Positions 58,265 to 64,000 of a stretch of DNA of 64,000 bases are shown piece after piece (the stretch's first letter is position 1; every line of letters starts with the position of its first letter). The DNA lies in assembly GCA_009602735.1 (NCBI GenBank), contig WELA01000937.1, forward strand, positions 179,323-243,322. Reading direction: 5' to 3'. Below the pieces are notes generated by a model, which worked only from the letters and a program-made list of their open reading frames with translations, searched no databases and was not told the origin of the DNA. The translations under genes were made by a program, and so were the position numbers. The DNA comes from Mesotaenium endlicherianum. Lineage: Eukaryota > Streptophyta > Zygnematophyceae > Zygnematales > Mesotaeniaceae.

Positions 58265-61200
58265 TCAGATCTCGGTGTCGATCTGGAAGGCGACGCCGTC
58301 AGCAGTGCGGAAGACATGCGTGGTGTGGTCCACCACCTGCAGGAAGCGAGCAAGCAAGCAAGCCAGCAAGCGAGCAAGCAAGCAGCCGAGGGAGAATCCT
58401 TCAGAGATGTGCCCATTGCCTCCTCTCGCGCCTCTAGCGCCAACTCGTATCAGCAAACAGGCCCACTCCTAATCAGCACGTGCAGGCGGCAGATGGGGCC
58501 CCACGAGGGCTGTATTGAGCTTCTCTCTAAAACTTTAAGGCCGCCCAAACATTTGCCCGACATATCAATGGCTCTCTCCGCTATATATACACAATGTGCC
58601 GAGGCCGAGTGCAAGTGGGGCTACATGTGGACAAACGGAATCGCGCAAGCAAGCTGGGGGCGGCGGCAAGATGGCCCGTCCGACCCTTCCAGCGAGTTCA
58701 AAACTAGGAAGATGAGCGAACCAGATGCAGGCCCAGGGTTTTAGCAGGTGAGCGTTTGAGAGAGCTTTGCTGAAGTAAGCCAGGCGGCCAACGACATTGC
58801 TGAACCCTGAACCCTAACCCGGCCAGCTGGCGGCTTTTTGCGAGTCCATCTGGTGGGGGCTTCTGCCCCCCAGGGCCACTAGCTAAGGCGACAGGAGCCG
58901 GGCGGCAAGAATCACTTGGGCCTAGGGGTCACGTTTCGGCATTTTAGGTTCTGTATCTAGGGTGCAAAATTCATGGGCTGTCATTTAGGGTTGGCATTCT
59001 TTAATAGGCTCCAAGCAACAGGGGCGGGAGGAGGGTCCAGGGGGGCGAGCGTTGAGAATGAAAAAGGGACTTCCAGCTGAGCACAGAGGCAGTGCCGCCC
59101 GGCTTGGGCCTTCGGCACTGGAGTGGAAGCAGGGACTTGGGCTTCTGGGTCTTAGAATCTAGGGTTTACATTTTTTGGGGGCAGGGTTCTGGGGGTTCCG
59201 GAATTCATAGGGTTTGGAGTTATAGCGGGGTCGACATGTTGCACAAGCGGAGTGCAGCGCGTACAGCACACGTTTCTTGTCGGCAGGGTTCTAGGGTTGA
59301 GATTTTGGCGCTGAGGATTTTGGGATCGAGGAAGAAGATCCGAATCCAAATCATGCAGCGACGCGCGGAGTGCACGTTGGCGTCGGCAGGGTTCTAAGAC
59401 TTCAGGGTTTTGGGGCTGAGGGAGAGGCTGGACCAGGGCTGGCAGGCGTGTAACGCGCGTCGGCAGCATCGGCAGGTTGTGAGCCTTTCGGGGCCTTTGG
59501 GAGGCAAATGGAAAACGTTGTTGTCGGCAGTTTTCAGGATTTGGAAGGCAAATTATTTCGAGGTTTTGGGATCTTAGGGGTCGAGCAAGAGCCAGGAGCA
59601 GCCTGGCAGGCGGACGACGCGCGGTGGTGCCGGTAGGGTTTGGGGCTTTTGAGAATCTCAGCTCTCGTAAGTCAGGATTTTTTGGTTCTCAGGATTTTAG
59701 GGCCGAGGGGGAGGTTGGAACAGCCTGGCAGGCGTGTCGCGCGCGCGTGGGTGTCGGCAGAGGTCTACTAGGGCTTGAGGCAGGGTTTAAGGCAGGGGGG
59801 AAGGAGGAAGAGCACGAGCCAGCCTGGCAGGCGCGTGGCGCGCACATTGGCATCGGGCAGAGCTTAAGCCTTTTAAAATCCCAAGTTTCGGGGCTTCAGG
59901 TTTGCGGGGTTTAAGGGTTCTAGGAATCCTAGGGTTTCCAGGGTTTAGGGCCGATGGAGAGAGGCAGCGGGCGCACGATGCACGTTGGTGCCAGCAGAGT
60001 TTGAGCCCTTGAGAGCTCAAGTGTTAGGGTTTGGGAGGGTTGGGGGTTTAGAGAGGCGGGCGGGCCAGCGGGCGGGGGGGCAGGCGGACAGGTGTCACGC
60101 ACGTTGGTGTCGGCGAGCTCTAGGTTGTAGAAGTCCATAAGGGGATCCGCAAACATGGGGCCCGCGTGCCAGGTGGCGGCGTGCAGCTTCAGGAAGGCGG
60201 GGCCGTCAATCCGAAACACCGCCACGTCCTCCGGCCTGGGCGGCACGTACGCGTGCCCCGCTCTTGACACCTGTCGCCCCGGCTGGGCGGCTGCGGAGGA
60301 GCGCGCGGAGAAGCGGGGAACGGGGAGGGAGAAAAGCTTGCGAGTGCTTTGAGACACAATCTTGCCAGGTGTCCGTCTCACGGAGAGCTGAGGTTAGGGG
60401 AGGCCTAGGGGGTGGATTGCCACAATTGCCAAAGACAGCGATTTCTTTACATGTGTGTGTATTACGTATAAAATGGAAAGATACACTTTTTGTACAAGTG
60501 TATATACGCGTCTATATATATGAAAGGAAAAATTGAGGAGAAGTATCGAGAAGACATGAGAAGGAAAGGGGGAGGACGGGGCACACAGCTACAAAGACAA
60601 CTCCACGCGCACCTGCACTCTGCTTTAGGTGCTCGCAGAAAGACGAGCCAAGTGGATAGACTCCTGAGGCATTCCCAGCACCTACCCCCACCTCCATTTA
60701 ACGACACCGATTCTGACGCAGGCGCAAGTTGCGCACTAGTAAGAAATTACAGACTCCTGGAGGCCACCCCAACGCACCTACCTCTATTAACGACACCGAT
60801 TGTGACACAGACGCGACACGTGCACTCATACGAATATACAGCTAGCCTCTTATATCTGGTCGGGGTGGCAGGGTGGGTCGCGCACGCTGGCGAGAAAGCG
60901 AGAGAGCGAGAAAGCCACACAGACCCGAGGAGGCGGGGAGGATCGACGGCGCGGCCACGGCCAGGTACCAGGGGCGAGCGCCGACGGAGCCAAGGCACTG
61001 CGTGACGCTGGCGTGGTGCGTGATGCAGTCGAATGCCAGGGGCTTCTCGCGCAGCCGCATGATGTAGAACCTGCTCCCCCGCGAACCGCAAACAAACCGT
61101 AAACCGCGAGCCGCGGACCGCGGATAGACGAGCGTGAGGGGGCAGCGCAAAGCACAACGCAGCGCAGCGGGCTTGGACGCCACCTGTCGCGCGGCTACGG

Positions 61201-62747
61201 GGTGCCGCGGAGAGGCGAGCGGGACGGGGGCGACGCAGCGCAGCGCAGCGCAACGCGCAACGCTAGGGCTTAGATGCTGCTTGTTGTCGCGCAGCCGCGG
61301 CGGGGTGAAGGTCCCGCTCCCCCGGAATCAGATGCGCGCGTGCGACGGCAGAAGCTCCGCAGTGTGTGGAAGGGGGGAGCTGTTGACCATTGACTGCAGG
61401 GGGGGCGGGACAGTAGAGCCTTCCTCCAGCAGAGCAGAAGCAGAAGCAGAAGCAGAAGCAGTGCCGAGTGGAGCAGAGCGGAGCAGAGCAGAAGCAGAGC
61501 AGAAGCGGAGCAGAAGCAGAGCGGGGGAAACGGAACGCCTGCAGCATTTGAGGAGGCTCGAGCAGCAGGCGCGGGATGGAGGGCGAGCTGCCACGCGAGA
61601 GGCGGGAGCCGAGGGGCAGCGCGAAGGCGAGCAGGATGGGGAGCAGGAAGAAGGGGAGTGGGTGTGAAGAGGCAACGCGAGGGCGTGGGTGGCGTCGCTG
61701 CGCCACGTGGCGTAAAATCTGGTAGCGGCGCGCGCGCGCGCGCGCATGTGTGTGTGCGTGCGCGCGCGCGTGTACTTAGTGTGTGCGTGTGTGCTTAGTC
61801 TGTGTCTGTGTGCGCTTCGCGTGTGCTTAGTGTGTATGTGTGAGTGCTTAGTGTGCTTAGTGTGTGTGTATGTGCGTGTGCTTAGTGTGCTTACTGTGCA
61901 TGGCGTGCTTAGTGTGCGTGTGTCTAGTGTGAGATATGTGCGCAGCACGTGCATTGTCTCCCTAAGTTGCTACACAAATGGAAGAGCTGAGCACCCAACC
62001 AGGTCTCAGTTCGAAGCCACGGACCAGCCCACAAAGAAGAAGCGAGATCCAGGACCTTTGCAAAGGCGCCCAAATTCAGAAGTCTACCCATAGGACTGAG
62101 GACATGTGTCAGTGATAAGTCTAGGCTGAAGCAGCCTCACTAAAAGAAAGATAAGAAGAAACCTGGTCACTGACCAGCAGCACGAGTCTACTGCTGCTTT
62201 GTAGCTGACTACTGGAAGTCAACCAGTGGCCCTGGGGAAGTTAACTTTCAGGTCAAAAGTCAGCTGCATTTGACGCCTACCTAGGTAAGCCCTGGCTGAG
62301 GTCCAGCTCAGCATCTTGAGGCCCGTACTCAACGCCATCCTCTGAGGGACCCACAATTTGACCGAATGGAGCAAATGCCTCCGCTGTAAGCTCCAAGGGC
62401 TTGATCCGCAGCGTCCTGACGGAATTCTCGACGTTATCTCCCGCGTCTACAGATGTCTCATGCGTTGTAGGTCCAGCAGATGACGACCTACAGAGAATCG
62501 TGCTGGACACTCTGCGCTTGACACTGTGGAATGGATGGCCGAGTGAGCATCCGACGCTGGCATTACGGCATGTCATTGCAAGTGGCCTGCTATCAGCACC
62601 TCTAGCTCTAGTACGAATTTGCTTTGACTTGTAGTGTACGGGCTGCTGTGGACCCACGATGATACCCGCCAATTCTTTTGTAAGCTTTATGCTACGAAGT
62701 GACGAGCACAATGAGGAGGACATATCTACTGCTGCTAGTAAAGCCAT
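58265..62747 (-). CDS. ureidoglycolate-lyase-family (AllA-like) protein, four exons
   Basis: Minus-strand exons 62281-62747, 60925-61070, 60103-60290 and 58265-58336 join in phase to 290 residues. The first about 110 residues (MALLAAVDMSSSLCSSLRS...) are Ser/Arg-rich and probably an organelle transit peptide. The catalytic domain starts with PLELTAEAFAPFGQIVG, then RFYIMRLREKPLAFDCI, THHASVTQCLGS, the turn AGHAYVPPRPEDVAVF, LHAATWHAGPMF and DFYNLELADTNVVDHTTHVF, typical of the plant branch of this cupin-like family. Bacterial AllA cleaves ureidoglycolate to glyoxylate and urea in allantoin degradation; in plants that step is credited to an unrelated amidohydrolase, so the exact reaction here is open. 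An upstream in-frame ATG at 62822 exists, but a TATA-like element lies between the two, favouring 62747. Introns are GT-AG and very repetitive. Confidence 0.87.
58345..58395. repeat. AAGC/GAGC tetranucleotide repeat beside the last exon acceptor
   Basis: GCAAGCAAGCCAGCAAGC-type repeat lies immediately upstream (minus strand) of exon 4 of the ureidoglycolate-lyase-like gene. Confidence 0.8.
59225..60130 (-). repeat. intronic minisatellite derived from the exon-3 splice-donor region
   Basis: About seven degenerate units of roughly 110-150 bp. On the minus strand each contains a version of GCCGACACCAACGTGCGT, the last bases of exon 3 plus its donor, preceded by a CTAGA- or AGAACCCT-like word. 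Units are seen near 59270, 59375, 59450, 59625, 59750, 59855 and 59985, with the true exon end at 60103. Confidence 0.7.
61425..61530. repeat. GCAGAA/GCGGAGCAGA repeat in intron 1 of the ureidoglycolate-lyase-like gene
   Basis: Tandem GCAGAA hexamers are followed by GAGCAGA variants. A CG/GT microsatellite (61728-61775) and a GTGTGCTTAGT repeat (about 61775-61930) follow in the same intron. Confidence 0.85.
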
Positions 62748-62785
62748 GTTGGGCGACAAGCACTTGACGGGATGTGCACCAGGAG

Positions 62786-62796
62786 CGGTATATAAG
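62786..62796 (-). promoter_or_regulatory. TATA-like element before the ureidoglycolate-lyase-like start
   Basis: The minus strand reads CTTATATACC, about 40 bases upstream of the ATG at 62747, a suitable core-promoter distance. Position and sequence only. Confidence 0.35.
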
Positions 62797-62822
62797 TAGC
62801 CTTCCTCACGATCCCACGTCAA

Positions 62823-64000
62823 AACATATAAAATACCAAGGTCGTAATCCCCACCTATAGGAAACGCCGGTCAACAGGATTGATGAGATGTTACTGCACG
62901 GTTGTCATCTCTTGTACCACGAAAGAAGTAACATACTAAGATCGCATGAAGGTGTCGAAGGCAACGATCCTCAACTCGACATGAGTGTTGGCTTCTGCGT
63001 AGTGCAGCTAAATGAAAATAGGTGCGAAATTAGTGCCGAATTAAAATGTTGCCCTGTTGTAGCCTATATGCGCAAGGGACCCAGTCGGAACCAGGTCGGA
63101 ACTCATTAGAAACCGTGCAGGCAAGTGCGAATCAATAACCAGCTGGTGGTCATCCTCAGGTCTTGCCGTTGACTTCAATGAGTGCATATCCAACCACAGA
63201 GTTTGTTAATAATCAATCTCAGCTTCTTGCCGGAGTCTTGTAACCTAGCTGTGGCTGCTAGCTATCATTCTTATGCATGCCTGTGGCTACTATCATCACT
63301 TTGCCATTACCTCAATTGAAGGCTTCTTCCAAGTCTTTAAAATCTTAGCTTGCTCCCCCATAAACAAAAGATTGAAACATCCCAACTTTAAATATTTACC
63401 TCTACTTAGTACGGTAGGAGTATGTGACCATGAGGAAAATCAGAAGTTCGATGAAAAGAATATGCTGACGGAGCTATTAGGCCACCAAAGAAGAAAGTGT
63501 AGCTTATCCATAACTAGGGCTTGCCAATTATTCTTACAATATAAAAACCTCACTATTATACACAAAACCTGCAAATTTGTGACCTCGGCAGTGAATGAAC
63601 ACAATAAGAGCAATTATAAACATGTATTTGGCAAAACGCAAAGTAGAAAGCTCCTTTGAAATATGCTTGAACAATTGTTGATATAAAACAGAGTTATGAG
63701 CCTCTTGTTAGCCTTGGCATTTGAAACAACAAGCAGATATGTAATCCTCTGAACAACTTTATCTATTATTTATTCTCGTAGTCATAACGTGAGAATAGAG
63801 CGCCCATCCGAGGGCCGCGATCGGTCGCCTGCCGTCTGCAAGTGCACTTAGTAGTTGTTCTTTCATGCCTCTACAATATCTTACCCAATATAGGAATACA
63901 ACATATAAGAAAAAACAATGTAGATAGTTACTTGCATAATATCAATCCACCAATGCTAATCAATATGGACACGTGTTGTTTGGCTTTATAGACGTTTGTA
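62823..64000. other. intergenic to window end, nothing recognised
   Basis: AT-rich from 63.2 kb. A 128-codon plus-strand frame at 63273-63659 has no recognised family and a Lys/Asn/Ile composition that follows the AT content. It may be decayed mobile DNA. Confidence 0.4.

Noticed and set aside
57876-58456. Overlapping Leu/Ala/Cys- or Ala/Lys/Gln-rich frames
   Set aside because: Produced by GAGC/AAGC tetranucleotide repeats. Only the short segment 58265-58336 on the minus strand is supported, as the last exon of the ureidoglycolate-lyase-like gene.
58800-58822. TGAACCCTGAACCCTAACCC, telomere-like
   Set aside because: Only two or three degenerate units. Similar words occur at 6515-6560 without an array.

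Overview
The window looks like nuclear DNA of a streptophyte (green plant lineage), most likely a charophyte-grade alga such as a Klebsormidium-type organism. The reasons are a plastid-targeted CP12, a FAP2-type chalcone-isomerase-fold fatty-acid-binding protein, a plant-type CYP72-clan cytochrome P450, a plant-type ureidoglycolate-lyase-family protein, spliced genes with GT-AG introns, and an LTR retrotransposon carrying a C5-cytosine DNA methyltransferase, a class reported in charophytes. The species assignment is inference. Several runs of N are assembly gaps or placeholders.

Layout. 0-3 kb is mostly repetitive or empty, with one uncharacterised 325-codon reading frame on the minus strand (1047-2024). 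3.1-9.7 kb is a seven-exon FAP2-like gene. 10.5-10.85 kb is a minisatellite. 11.09-30.25 kb is a large broken Ty3/Gypsy-type element with gag, protease, DNA methyltransferase, reverse transcriptase/RNase H, integrase and a C-terminal PHD finger. Its terminal repeats are in an unusual split order (A1 - body - B1 - A2 - B2). It is interrupted by a younger chromovirus (18.37-25.05 kb, minus strand) that looks whole, with 503-bp LTRs and a 5-bp target duplication. 31.5-40.9 kb is a multi-exon P450 gene with one exon probably hidden in an N gap.

41.4-55.8 kb is a large inverted duplication. Two copies of a gene with a C-terminal SAM domain point toward each other, 5' ends inward and 3' ends outward, and the CP12 gene sits in the loop (49.9-50.7 kb). 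The left copy has lost the membrane-spanning middle that the right copy keeps. The left arm is also interrupted by a 3.15-kb foldback-type transposon made of four units, which itself holds a probable solo LTR. 58.3-62.7 kb is a four-exon ureidoglycolate-lyase-family gene on the minus strand. Its last intron is filled by a minisatellite that looks like repeated copies of the exon-3 splice-donor region.

The host genes do not form an operon-like unit. CP12 is a Calvin-cycle redox scaffold, FAP2 is a plastid lipid-binding protein, the P450 is probably an ER enzyme of unknown substrate, and the ureidoglycolate-lyase-family protein would belong to purine nitrogen recycling if its family name applies. 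The main biological interest is the methyltransferase- and PHD-bearing retrotransposon and the inverted SAM-gene duplication.
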